Shown one piece after another: positions 1-20,600 of a DNA stretch of 64,000 nt. The first letter of the stretch is position 1. Each line of letters begins with the position of its first letter. Where the stretch lies: the NCBI RefSeq assembly GCF_947242115.1, contig NC_074716.1, forward strand, positions 1,876,001 to 1,940,000, given 5' to 3'. The position numbers and the translations under genes were made by a program. The notes beneath the pieces are model-generated. The model saw nothing but the letters and a program-made list of their open reading frames with translations, did not search any database and was not told the DNA's origin. The DNA is from Biomphalaria glabrata. Its lineage: Eukaryota > Mollusca > Gastropoda > Planorbidae.

Positions 1-1247
1 GCGAAAAATAGCATTCATTACTTTAAAAAATCTTACGTTTTTCATCGTGCTAGAATTATTGCCAGCAAACTTTCTGTACATTTTCATAATTTATTCAAAC
101 CGTTGTTGGATACCGCGATACTGTGTCACAGTGTGTGTAGCGATATGAACTGAGTAAATTTGCATATTAAATTATCAATTAATCAATGACAGCTCGTAAC
201 CAGAAAGATGTAGTGCTATCGATCTACGTATTGGAAAAGTCAGCCACTGATTTAATTTAGGAAAATTTTATAAATAGTTATCCAGAACTGCTGATTCTTT
301 TATTAATTTGTAGCCTATATTTATATATCTACATTATAAATATAAGCCTAGATATAGATCATAGTCTTGATCTAAATCAGAATGGGCTTAATTATAAAAT
401 TATAATTAAACTATTTTTTATTAAATTATTATCTCCCCACCGATGGCCGCAAAATTAACCCACGGCGTTTGCTCTCCGGTACTAAAATTAAAGATATGAT
501 GAGATGGAAATCGAACCCATATTAACTTAATTTATTTAATTCGAGTTCGGCTCTGCGGGCTATGGAGCTAAAAAACACATCTTCAATATATATATATATA
601 TATAAAAAGCAAATTACGCACTCAAAATGCTATGAGCGGGTTCGGTTTGGATCAAATCTAAAGTTCGGGTTCGGTTCAACTGTATAATGGTGTTAGGTTA
701 TAGCAAAAACTATGTTGGCAACATGCAATAATATTAAATTTAATTTATTAAGGATACCAAACCGTATTCAACAAACAGGCCATTTTAATTTGACACTAGT
801 GTTTTGCGGGCCACATAACAGAAAAGATGAAAAAAATAAATTACAATGATGAAGGCAATATTAGTCTCACCCCCTTTCAACCTGCTAAATGAAGAGTTGC
901 GATTTCGTTTAGAAGGCACTTATGTCAGCTTTTATATGCGAAATCAACTTTTTTTTTTAGTTTGTTGTTGAGTTCATTTAGATATGATGTGATGTCACTT
1001 TGAAAAGCCGAATCCCACAACCATAAGGGGTCTTTAAGTTGAGGCACGTGCTTTCATTTCGCCGTCATAAAAATTTCAGTCTCATACTCTCATGTCTCAT
1101 ATAAAAAAAAGTTTGTAGAACCTTTCCTCTGCTTAACCAGCGCACTTCATTGTGAAATAAAATTTCTGCAGATTGGGATTTATTTCTGTCAGAAAATTCT
1201 AAGAAGTTTTGTTGTTCAACGCTTGAAATGTTATAAAAATCTACAGT

Positions 1248-1461
1248 GCTGAACACATCATCTCATGGTTCTGACTCAACACCTTGCCATATAGGCAATA
1301 AGTAATAATAGCTCTTCAGTGATGAACACATCATCTCATGGTTCTGATTCAACACCTTGCCATATAGGCAATAAGTAATAATAGCTCTACAGTGATGAAC
1401 ACATCATCTCATGGTTCTGATTCAACAACTTGCCATATAGGCAATAAGTAATAATAACTCT
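1248..1461. repeat. Tandem repeat, ~70 bp x 3
   Basis: Three near-identical units each contain 'catcatctcatggttctga' and 'gccatataggcaataagta'. They differ at a few bases. The array lies inside the hAT relic. Confidence 0.85.
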
Positions 1462-1587
1462 TGCTGTCAGCTCGTTACGACATACCCATGCTGTCTAAAA
1501 CTTCTTTGAACAGGTCTTTGCTGTGGTGGTCTCGTGCACACTCCTCATAAACATAGAGTTGAAGCTAGGTGTTGAAACAAATGATAC

Positions 1588-1780
1588 ATACTTATATTAA
1601 ACATAAATAAATAACAGCACCAGGGACCAAGTTTTTAAGAGAGAAAGTAGTGAATTTCGTAGCATTTTAATTCACTACTTTTTCTCTTATTACTTATTTT
1701 CGTCTCATTTCAATTCACTACTGTCTCTCATTTAAAAACTTGGTCCCTAGTGCTGCTGTTCATTTATGTTTAATATGTAT
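1588..1780. mobile_element. Foldback / MITE-like hairpin
   Basis: The left arm (about 1588-1656) and right arm (about 1711-1780) are inverted copies of each other. Both carry 'agggaccaagtttttaa' and 'tattaaacataaat' in opposite orientation with only a few mismatches and small indels. The loop is about 55 bp and repeats the 'aattcactact' motif. No coding capacity. This fits a short foldback element or MITE; no clear target duplication was found. Confidence 0.7.
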
Positions 1781-2044
1781 AAAAAAAGGCGTTACTTTGA
1801 AATATTTTCTTCGCGGCTCAAGCTAAGAATGCCGCCATATTTTTTTTGTTTTTGATTTCAAAATACGGTTGAACGTTACGTTCTATAGAAACAGCCACAA
1901 ACAGCTCTAAACCAATCAAACACATCGGCTTATTTTCATGCTCCACAAAAAGGATCTATGCCATTTTCCTGGTAGTTTCTACATTCAAAATCTAGCATAC
2001 TTTTAGTTTCTTCCAATCACCGATTTCATTAACGCTCATATATA

Positions 2045-2125
2045 TTAACTCTTTCTCTCCGTAATTATTTACCACATTCTGGTGGAATCAACGCTGGTAT
2101 CGTCAGTTAGGAGAGAAAGAGTTAA
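2045..2125. mobile_element. TTAA-flanked 81-bp palindromic MITE, copy 1
   Basis: The element begins ttaactctttctctcc and ends with the exact inverse, ggagagaaagagttaa. The interior 'ttaccacattctggtgga' is itself partly palindromic. The same 81-bp sequence recurs at 14096-14176 with about two differences. The TTAA at each edge may be a target duplication. Confidence 0.75.
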
Positions 2126-2423
2126 GTGGTGCGGTATCATTCGCGTTGGTATCAAAAGACAACCCAAAATGTTATAGAAAATATGCACACACAAGATGTC
2201 ATGGACATAGCTCAATACAGCAGGAGAGTTTTCCAAGAATTAAATACAACTGTCAAATCATCTCGCTGAAAACTATCCCCCCCCCCTGCAAAATCTTGAT
2301 TCAGTTTGGCTAAGGAAAGGACATTCTGTTAGGTTCGTACCGATCAGTTTTAAAGTTTGGATTCGGTTCGGTCGCAAGTGAGGTTCGAGTTTGATTCGGG
2401 TTCGGTTCGTTTCCCATCTCTAG

Positions 2424-2462
2424 CTGATGTATGCGGATGATTGCGTCCTTCTTGCACACACC
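2424..2462 (+). pseudogene. Short LINE reverse-transcriptase scrap (YADD box)
   Basis: The plus frame from 2427 reads MYADDCVLLAHT. This resembles the catalytic YADD/FADD box of LINE reverse transcriptases. Homology ends within about 12-15 codons and the sequence then runs into a CA microsatellite. It directly abuts the probable end of the hAT relic. It could be chance, but the 12-residue match is good. Confidence 0.35.
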
Positions 2463-4044
2463 GGGACAAAAGTAGCTTCAACTTGTCGTCCGTGTATATA
2501 TATAGGCTATGCCTATACACACACACACACACCATCTTCCAGGCGCTTGCGAACACAACCGATAAGAAAATGCCGAATAGTGTTGGAAAGAACCAGAACA
2601 CATCCTTATTTTACCCCCACTCTTGATGGAAAATGACCTACACAGAGGCGGCAGGCGGCACGACATGCTTTCACGAAAAGCTGGCGTTTTCGCACGTTTT
2701 TTTTCCGAACTTAGTAAGGCCATTTCTGCTGCCAAGATCGAAAGTCTTGATCATATTTATAAAAGCTATCTATAGGGGTTGTTTAGTTCTCTGCTCTTCT
2801 CGTGGAAAAATGTCTGTTGTAAAACTACCTGGGGCGGACTGGGTGTCACAATCGGCCCGGGTACTAGGTATAGTAGCCTACTAGTACTAAGTATACGATT
2901 CAGCCCACAAATTGATGCCTATGATAATACGACATGTAATTATATTAATTAAGGAAACCATTTATTATAAACTGTTTTTATTTTTGTAATGCAAAATTGT
3001 AAAACAAATTTCCTCTCGGATTAATATTAGTAGTAGTATAAATCGGGGAGAGATTTTTTTGTTTCGGAACCCCAACCTGTTTTCTAATTTCTTTATAAAA
3101 TGTGATTCAGGTTTTAAATTCACAAGACATTGTCAACAGTCAACAACTACTGAACAACAACAGTCAACGCATAAAAGTAATTCACTAATAGAATAGACTC
3201 TAATCTAGATCGATCAGTGTAATGAGATACAGTTATTTTCCTGAATTTCTAGTTAGATCTAGATATATCTATTTCTTTTGGTTTAAATTTTGGGTTTCGT
3301 TTCATGACTGAAGACACTTGTCACTTGTGACTTTAGTCAAATCATGGATGGTCAAATTAGTGTCTTTTTACTAAATTACTTAGAGTTAGATCTAGTTTGC
3401 TCACGACAGACACTGAGACACAGCGAATGCCGAGCGCGAGCTTAGCTTAGGCTTAGGTTAGGACTTACCCAGTTAGGCCCTCTTAGTCACCGTCTTAGGC
3501 TTCATCACAGTGACTGTGACACTATAAGTTATAGTATAACTATAAGTGACTATGGTGACTATGGTCTATGGTTATAGTCTAGTAATATAGTCACTGACTA
3601 GTGACTGACAGGATTTTACTTTTAGTTTTATTAAGTTGTAATCTTTTTTTATTGAACTTATTGAACCTCCAATCCTCCATCATTCCAGTCTCTTGTTCAT
3701 GTTGTGCTTGACCCTTGACATTCACTTGTATTTCAGAATTCTAGATATATATAGTCGTTGATCATTCATTAAAAGAAGTAAACCTGTTCCACAGGAATTT
3801 CTTTAATCTTTTGCCTTGAAATTCACTTACTGATAGAAAATCATTTGATTGAAAGTTCTTAGAGCTTCTATTTAATTGAAAGTATTTAGTGCTTGTATTT
3901 TATTGGAAGTTTTTAGTGCTTGCATTTTATTGAAAGTCTTAATTTGTATTTAATTTAAAGCTTCTATTTAATTGAAAGTATTTAATGCTTGTCTTTTTTA
4001 TTGGAAGTTCCTAAAATTGAAGATTTTCCCCTTTTTTTTCCCAG
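2463..4044. other. LANCL3 upstream flank; likely promoter region and 5' UTR intron
   Basis: No supportable coding gene. There is a (CA)n tract near 2517-2531, and short ORFs at 2478-2884 with no recognisable domains. From about 3180 to 3610 the sequence is low-complexity and rich in CTAG, AGATCT and GTGACTA words, the same kind of DNA that flanks the MACO1/CCT8 promoter. From about 3850 to 4010 a ~45-bp motif 'ttgaaagtatttagtgctt' is loosely repeated. The end has a strong 3' splice-site signature (T-rich, then cccag at 4040-4044), so at least one non-coding first exon probably lies upstream. Confidence 0.45.
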
Positions 4045-4067
4045 ATTTTCCTGATTAAAAAGCAACA

Positions 4068-12265
<8,198 letters not shown>

Positions 12266-12880
12266 GAAAGTCTGAAACAACTTGATGGCTGTTTAAGTTG
12301 TTTCAGATTGTTTCAACTGCTGTCAGACATGATTGTTTTAAACTGTCCGCATTGGACCACTTGTTATGGAACTAACAGATTTCTCTTAACCTCTGTATAG
12401 ACACACTTGCTTGGTATTGCCATGTTGAAGACAAGACTCGATGATAATATGTTTATTAAGTAAATGGATTTTACTTTCAATATAAAACATTGATTGGTTT
12501 TGTGGACCTACTTATGGCTCTGCTTACTAGTAATGCCTTTCACTTCTGCAGTGACTTTCAATACACTCTCACTACAGGAGTATATTTCAGCCTTTTTAAT
12601 GAGTGCAAGTAGTGTAGGTTTGAACTAATGGCTGCTTCCCACTACCAGCCTATTCATTTTTCAAAGTACATTTCAATAGTTTGCATTGTTTAAAACTAAA
12701 AAACGATTTTTTTAATTGACAGACAAAAATGTCATTTGTACATTATGATGTATATGAATAAAAACATTGTAAGTCTGGTGACATGATTTGATATTGTCTT
12801 TTAATAATGACTTTGTTTTTAATGCTGTGATTGAAATTCAATAAGTTGAAGTTCAATAAAAAATGTCTGTACCAAAGAAG
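12266..12880 (+). other. LANCL3 3' UTR with two poly(A) signals
   Basis: AT-rich sequence after the LANCL3 stop. AATAAA occurs at 12757-12762 and again at 12855-12860. Either could end the transcript at about 12.78 or 12.88 kb. No further ORF. Confidence 0.65.
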
Positions 12881-13190
12881 TATCGGTATTATTTTTTTTT
12901 TGTGTTTCTAATTTTCTAACATGTATATAAACACTTAAGTCTAAGCCAGAGGATATTGTTAGCTAGGCTTAAAAATTAATAGTAATATATTGTAATTATT
13001 GATGTAATTATAAGTTTTCTAATTAGTAATAATAATAATAATAATAATTTTTATTGTCCGTAAGGAAATTTGTCTTACAATTTGTGCATTACACCAAACA
13101 AAAAAACATTATAACTATAAGAAACCAAAGTGTACATTCACACCAGACTCACTCATAATTTACACGTGACAAAGTTTATACCAGATTGTT

Positions 13191-13393
13191 CTTATTTAAT
13201 GATTTGAAAAATCTTAAGATTAGGAAATGTTTTATTTAATGATTTGAAAAATCTTAAGATTAGGAAATGTTTTTATTTAATGATTTGAAAAATCTTAAGA
13301 TTAGGAAATGCTTTTATTTAATGATTTGAAAAATCTTAAGATTAGGAAATGCTTTTATTTAATGATTTGAAAAATCTTAAGATTAGGAAATGC
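13191..13393. repeat. Tandem repeat, ~43 bp x 5
   Basis: Five almost perfect units with 'atttaatgatttgaaaaa' and 'tcttaagattaggaaatg'. Intergenic, between the convergent LANCL3 and MACO1 ends. Confidence 0.92.
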
Positions 13394-13786
13394 CTTTCAC
13401 CATTGTTAAGGTTCTGAACCTTTGGGGGCTATTTAAGAAAAATGGTTCAAAGAAATATTTTTTTTGCAACTAAACACTTTCTTATAACTGCAAGTCAAAC
13501 ATTCTTCAGCCACAATAAAATGATTGAGCAATCTTTCTTCAATATTTCTATGTACCGGTATTTACAAAATTAATTCCATGTAATGACCACACCCTTCCTA
13601 AGGCTATGTTTAGAAGGAATTATTGAGACAAGGAAAATGGTGAAGCCCATGGGTCAATATTCGGTTACTGGAATGGATTAATTATGTTTTAGAAAAAACA
13701 ATCATCACCCCTTTTTTTTTTTTACAAGTAGATTTTCAGTTAGTCAACATAAATGATGATGCTTCATGTGTAAAATCTAGGTTGTG

Positions 13787-14027
13787 ATTATTATTATTAT
13801 AGCTTTTATATAGCGCTACTTTCATGCTTATAGCATGCTCAGAGTGCTTTTGGTCCAATCTCATTTGTGGACCGGTGGGGGGGAGGGGGTATCTAGGAGT
13901 TGGTTTTCCGTGCTGCCTTTAGGCGCTCAGTAAACACAACTCTGCCCGAGTCGGGTGTCGAACCTCGAGCCCCCTTCTAGGTAGCCAAGCCAAGTTCAAG
14001 CGCACTTGGCCTCTCGATCACGCTTCC
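13787..14027 (-). mobile_element. tRNA-derived SINE (family A), full length, copy 2
   Basis: Same structure as 9930-10177: a tRNA-like head with A and B boxes at the 14027 side, then the GCAGCACGGAAAACC body, then a tail ending in (AAT)n at the 13787 side. The high identity of the two copies suggests fairly recent activity. Confidence 0.88.
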
Positions 14028-14095
14028 ATGATGGCTCATGGAAATATATTGGAATTAACTAGATTTACAATCTAAAAAAATGAGTTATTTCTATA

Positions 14096-14176
14096 TTAAC
14101 TCTTTCTCTCCTTAATTATTTACCACATTCTGGTGGAATCAATGCTGGTATCGTCAGTTAGGAGAGAAAGAGTTAA
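14096..14176. mobile_element. TTAA-flanked 81-bp palindromic MITE, copy 2
   Basis: Second copy of the element at 2045-2125: 16-bp perfect terminal inverted repeats including TTAA, the same length, and about two base differences inside. Confidence 0.78.
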
Positions 14177-14750
14177 TGCAAGATTACATTGTTTGAATTT
14201 TTCTCCAAGCTACATATAGCTTGCTCTCTACATTATGGTGTTAACTCTTTTCTGGTAGTGGGTTTATATGTAAATCTGTGCTGCCTTTAGTGGTAGTGTA
14301 TCCCGCGACCTTTTTGAGTGACTTCCACATTCGAGACCAAAAGAAAATCTGCTGCCGAGGGCAGATGGCAAAAAGAAAATATTAATTGACAACTGGCAGA
14401 CACTGGTTTTGCTTGTGGCAAAATATGTAGGTACCCGGTAATAGCTGGCGCTGCGTAGCTACGGGAAATAATTGATCATTAATCTTCGGACACGAAGACA
14501 AGCCTAATTAGTTGGTAGTGGTTGTTTTTGTGAACAATTGAAATCCCAAAATTCTCCATTGGCATTTGAATCCAAGCTTCACAGTTCAACAGCTAATTTG
14601 TATGTTTTACATCACTTGTTCAATTTACTGAGGACAAAAATTAGGCATTGTACTCCCAACATATATGCAAATGTAAACTTTCTTTGCTTCCAGCTATTAA
14701 CTTAACACTTTAACAAACCATTTAAAAAAAACAAAAACAAGACAAATGTA
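14177..14750. other. Intergenic spacer between convergent genes
   Basis: No ORF or RNA gene seen. Unique AT-rich sequence with no repeat recognised. Confidence 0.4.
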
Positions 14751-17691
14751 CTGCACCAGAAGGTTGTTTTATTTCCACCATGAACCAGTTACAGTTCATA
14801 GTTGTTACATTTAATATACATGTACAGAGAGAGAGAGAGACAGGCTGTTCTACCTGGTACATTATATGTCTCAGCCAAGTCACAGAACATTGGGAGCCAT
14901 CCAATGTACTGTCAGCTACTTATTGTAGCACTTGTTAGCAATAAACAAAAGCAACAGGTTGGACTAACACACAAAGCTTGACTTAAGAAGACATACTATT
15001 CAATACATCTTTGGAAAAAAAAAAGGGTGGGGGTGGGGCTATAAAAGGTCAGTACTAATACAGTTTTGTGGAGTCAAGTTGTAGATTTGAAGCACTAAGT
15101 TCAACAAATGCTTTAAAATTGAAAGAAAGAATTGTATGCTATTAATAACTGTTAATGTGAATCTCCTGTACTTTCTAACACCCACTGATAGTTTTTCCTA
15201 TACGGTACCTCGAGTTCAACAGAAACTGAATGTTCATATCTGAAACCAAGACATTGAACATTTGTTTGTGATAGCATGAACTGAGTTGCTCCACATTTCA
15301 ACCCAAGTCACTCTTTGCGACAGAAATAAAATACATACATGGCAGTTCTTGTGTGGTTTTGAGTCAGATACAGAGGCTGTGGCTTTGTGAGAACTCTGTC
15401 CTTATCCAACTGACAATCTACACACATACCTAAAGAAATCAAGTTTCCGTCACAAATACACTGAATTCAGTAAGGGAGAGTATTTGTTTTAAAACCTCTT
15501 TACAGAGAAACATGAGAGAACTTACAGTTTAAAGAGAACACACTCCATATGAATAGACATCAACTATTTCTCATCAAATAGTCAAGACACTGAGCAGGGG
15601 AGGTGATCTACACTTAATGAAAACCAATTCATTCAAAGCAGTCAAATGTTTGAAACTTAAAGAATGTGTGGCAAAAGTAACCCCAAGAACTGACAAAAAC
15701 TAAATGATACAACATAAAACAAAACAAAAAAAAAAACCCAATAAAACACAAGAAGTCTGCTTGTGATCTATATGTCTATTTCAATACATTATAATAAGCC
15801 AGATCTTGTGTGAACCGGTATCCAAAGGATTTTATTAGCAATGCCTAGTTGAAGGTCTATGGGAAGGTGTCACCAACTATTAATGAGTTACCAGCACAAT
15901 GGCCAAACAAAAAAAAAAAAAGTCTCCAAGATATCTAGTATCCATAACGACTTAGTTATCTAGACATGTCCCTAAGGTCAGAGTAAATCTGCTCTTTGAC
16001 ATCTTGAAAACAGAAAGAGATGTTTTCTGATCTCATCAAATACACACAAACACTTTCAACAGACTCCATAATGCTTTCTGAAGCAATGAACTTATCTTGT
16101 TAAATGTGTAGTGTGTACACACAGAACAGCTACAGAATATTAAGACCTTTATTTAACGTTACCACTACATGATAAGCCAGTCCATTTAAACGTAAATATA
16201 AAATAAAGATTCAAACCTTATCATAGTATGATTTGGAAAATGTTGAGCTGGTGCTATGATAGTAATGCAATGCCACGACTAGTTGTACTCAGCAGTTTCT
16301 GTCAGGGATTTGGTTGCCGCAGGGCAAAAAAAAACAAACAACAGCTCGTGGCTTCGCAGCTGTTGTCATCAACGTATATGGAGTTGGACAATAACAAGGG
16401 GAGATAAGGTGAATGGTCACAGGCCAGTGCACAATACAATTAACAAGTGAACATAGTCTACTGTCTAGCCTGATGTCCTATTCAAAAGTGGGTAACAAGT
16501 TTTTTTATAATGCTATCTATAACCTCTGCATACATTGAGAGAATCATGACGCCAAAACAGTCTGCACAGTAGGAATGAATGGACAGCATTAAGAAGAGCA
16601 TGTGCCAGACCATACCTATACAGTATGGACCCCGATATGTGGTTATGTCTAGTTCAATGAGATATATATATATATATATAGTTTAATGTTATCACCACAA
16701 GTCCAACAGTTTAGGGCTCGGTGGATATTTAATAAATACTACAATAGATCAAACACAACTAAATGATACAGCTGTCTGCTGTAGACTCGAAGAATACTGG
16801 ATCACCTCTAAGTCATCGAATATGTTAAGTCTGTAACAATGAGAGTTCTAATAACATGAAAACAAGACTGACTTATTATTCGAGGCTAATGGTCAACTTG
16901 ATTCTGTTCAAATCCAAGTCTGTACTAGTTGCTGAGGCCTCCAACAGAAATACAAAATTATACAAGCCAAGAAAAGAAAATGATGTATACATTAACACAA
17001 GCTTTATGGCACAGAAGCTGATAATTCACTAAGGACAAAAAACCTTCTATACTTTAAAAAAAAAACAACCTAGATTTCCCATCATTCTGCTCTTACTAGA
17101 TTCATGTCTCAGACATTGATGAAACAATAAATGGGAAATAGTTCCATTTCAAAAATTCAAAGCAATGAAAGGTAACTTGTGATCAACTTAGGAAGGACAA
17201 CTCAGTGAAGATTTAAGGAGATAAAAGAGACACTATTTGCTGACAAATCTTGCTATAGGTTGCTAGACCCAAACAATGAGTAGATTACTTTTGTGTCAGT
17301 CTCACCGAATCTTATTCTAAGTTTTGGTTAGTGCTAAAACTTTCATACATTCCATACAAAGTTCATGCCCTTGACTGTCGTTAACATTTTTCATCGATGC
17401 CCTATTTCATTGATGCAGTCCTTAATACTTTTATTTAGAAACTTCCACTCCAATAACAAGACTGGCTTGACGCTGAATTGTGTGACTTCAAGAGAGCATG
17501 TATGGTGAATGTGAACTAAGAGCTGTACACCAAGCAAAGCATTCAAAGTAAAACAGAAATAATCAACGAAACTTTTGTTAAAAGCTAAGGTGGGGGTGGG
17601 GGGGGGGGTGGGGGAGGAGTTGAGACAACCAAAACAGAAAACAAACGAGGAAACAGAAATGGCTCTCCAATGCTCCCCTGTGTCCAGCCGT
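14750..17691 (-). other. MACO1: Probable long MACO1 3' UTR
   Basis: 2.9 kb directly after the MACO1 stop with no ORF of note and no SINE, LINE or MITE, unlike nearly all other non-coding DNA here. A minus-strand AATAAA lies at 14773-14768, near where the sequence becomes repeat-bearing again. This fits a retained 3' UTR. Other signals (for example near 16155) could end it earlier. It contains short A runs, (AT)n at 16665-16680, (GA)n near 14828 and a G-rich run at 17588-17613. Confidence 0.45.
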
Positions 17692-20600
17692 TCAGATGGC
17701 TGACTTGGGTTTGTAGTCTGAAGCGTTGGGGTTGAGTTCTGAAGAAGAGGCCAAGTCTGTGCCGTTGTACATGGCACTTCTGTCTTGGGCGGGGCTAAAG
17801 TTGGAGGAGAAGAGAGGGGAGGAGTTGCGCTCATTGGAGTGATGTGAGTAGCTGGTGACGGCTGGGCTAGGAATCAAGGCCATGACTTCAGCAATCTTGG
17901 ACTTGAGTTCTAATATTTCACTATCTTTCTCTGCGACAATATCTAAGGAATGCAAAGTTAAGACCATGTTAAAGACATTAAACAATGAGTTTTTAGGAAT
18001 ACATTCTAGTAATAGATGAAATAAAGACCTTCTGAATACACCTCAAATCACTTCCCATTTGAGTTTTTAAAAAATCAACAAGTCTTCAAAAATACCCAGA
18101 GTAACACTAGAACCTAAAATACCTAGCTCAGTTAGTGTAAAGAAAAGTAAGGATTTTCCCCTAAGTTTACTTTCATTTGTATCAATGGGATAACTTGGCA
18201 CACATGTCAAGTTTGGAGAAAGAAATAGAAGCCTGAATGTATTTTCATGTTTAAGAAGGATGTTGAAATACAATATGTTAGTAAACCACAAACACTTAAA
18301 GAAAAATGATTGAAAAATGATGAGAGCACAGGACAGAAATCATAATTCAATTAATAATTAGGTTAATCTTTTTCAGAGATCATAAATCAAGAAGTTTTCC
18401 ATGGCTCTAAATTTTTATTTTTTTCAAGCATCACACCATTGGCTATACCAGTGGGTTTCAAATTATAAAATTAACATTTTCAACCTTAAGAATTATTTGT
18501 ACTTTCTAAATCTAAAATGGTCCAACTAGAAAACAATGAGACTATTTTAATGTAAAACTATTTTTGTTCAATTACAGTCAATTACTTTGTATTTCTTCAT
18601 CAACAACTACTGAAAATTTGTCCAAAATGGTTAATTAATCTTGGACTAAATTTATGAAATTTTGGTTCAAGATGTTAACATTGGTTTTAAGTGCATGTTG
18701 TCACTTATTCCCCCTTAGCAAGGGAGTTAATAGTAATTTTGCTCACATCATTGTGTAAAAGGAAGTGTATTATTCTGTTTTAAAATGTTTCTAAAAATGT
18801 TTGGAGTTCATAGTAATTTTGCTCACATCACTGTGTAAAAGGAAGTGTATTATTCTGCTTTAAAATGTTTCTAAAAATGTTTGTTTTACATGTTTCGGAT
18901 GTTTCTTCAGAGTTGAAGATAATTACTTCCTAGTCCAAACCTCCCGCAGGACGACGGGGGATGGGAGCGGGCAGGGTTTGAACCCTCGACCGTCGATAAA
19001 TCCGAACGACAGTCCAGCGCGCAAACCGCACGACCAGGCAGCCATCCATTCTATTGTTTAATGTGTAATTCAGTTTCATTTTAACTATCAAAAATGGATT
19101 TCAAGTTTTTAGGAAAAAAAAAAGCGAAAAGATAAAAGAGTTAGGACAAAAGAGTTAGGACCTACTCTGTAAGCTTTTAATTTCATTGCGTTCTTTTCCT
19201 AACGCCGAGAACAGATCTTGTTTAAAGCGGGTCTCTGCACAAAGGTTGTTCTCCAATTCTGTGTTTTTGTCTTGCATCGTGGACAAGGCTTTCATCAATA
19301 CTTCTGTTTCTTTTTGGGCATCTTTGTACTGTCTCAGGGCCTGGAGAAACAAAAAAAAAAAAAAAAAAAAACTCAGAATGGCACGCTTGTTTTTTTTTTT
19401 TTTTCATAACGCTTTACAAGATTGTTAGTCTTTTCGGAAGATAGGCAAGGTGATATTGCCTAAGTGTAAACGGAACCCTAATGAAAACTAAAATGACATG
19501 ATGTTTTACAAATGAATGCTTTTTTTTAATTTCATTGTTAATAAAAAAAACAACAACAACAACAACAAAATAAAAAAAAAATAAAACATAAAAAAAATAA
19601 ATAAAAAAAAATATAAAAAAAATATAAAAATTTTTTTTTTAATCTAAACTGTAAAAGAATAGAGTGAAGTAGCAAAAGCAAATTAAAAAATATATTTTTT
19701 GTTTCCTTAAATTTTTACATTTAACTTTTCTTCAAAGGTATTGAGAAGAAAACAATGTGGGCGAAGGTGGAAAGATTAAAAAAAAAAAAAAGAAACAAAC
19801 CTGAACTTCACGTTCCAGTTGTCGATACTGTTCTTCGCGTAGTTTATTATCTCGCCGTAATTGTTTCATCTCTGTGTCAAAATCTCTACGTCTAGCTTTA
19901 CATGTGTCTGTGCACTCATTTCTGATATAGGGAAATAGAGAGTATCATTCAATGTGACTGTACACTTATTTCTGATATAGGGAAATAGAGACTATCTATC
20001 ATTCAATGTGACTGTACACTCATTTCTGTTATAGAGAAATAGAAACTATCATTCAATGTGTCTGTACACTCATTTCTGTTATAGGGAAATGGAGACTATC
20101 CTTCAATGTGTCTGTACACTCATTTCTGATATAGGGAAATAGAGACTATCCTTCAATGTGTCTGTACACTCATTTCTGATATAGGAAAATAGAGACTATC
20201 ATTCAATGTGTCTGTACACTCATTTCTGATATAGGGAAATAGAGAATATCATTCAATGTGTCTGTGCACTCATTTCTGATATAGGGAAATAGAGAATATC
20301 ATTCAATGTGTCTGTGCACTCATTTCTGATATAGGGAAATAGAGACTATCATTCAATGTGTCTGTACACTCATTTCTGATATAGGGAAATAGAGACTATC
20401 ATTCAATGTTCAAACAATCAATTCTGTCAAAGTTGTTTAAAATGGGTCACTGCATGTATCTGTACAAACACGTCTGTCATATACAAAGCCACAATGCACA
20501 TGATGTTAGAGTGAAAGTTTTGATACAGGAGTGTTGTGTTTTATTTAACAGGTTTAGTCCTGTTGAATATATTAATGTTTACAAAAGAATGTACAGTCAC

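Larger units (their letters stand above)
620..2422 (-). mobile_element. Decayed hAT-type DNA transposon (approximate limits)
   Basis: On the minus strand, 1190-1065 reads FHNEVRWLSRGKVLQ and 1040-957 reads DPLWLWDSAFQSDITSYLN followed by ELNNKL. These match the order and spacing of hAT transposases (VRWLSRGKVL, then a DIT-LNELN block), as in Charlie/SCAND3-like proteins. A stop separates the two blocks and no full catalytic core is visible, so this is a relic. The right limit is set by a GGTTCGGTT-rich stretch ending in a 'cccatctctag' end near 2422, with similar GGTTCGG sequence near 640. Both limits are inferred, and later tandem and foldback sequences lie inside. Confidence 0.5.

Noticed and set aside
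19186-19428. 60-80-aa ORFs rich in Lys or Phe
   Set aside because: Shadows of MACO1 exon 11 extended through A and T homopolymers.
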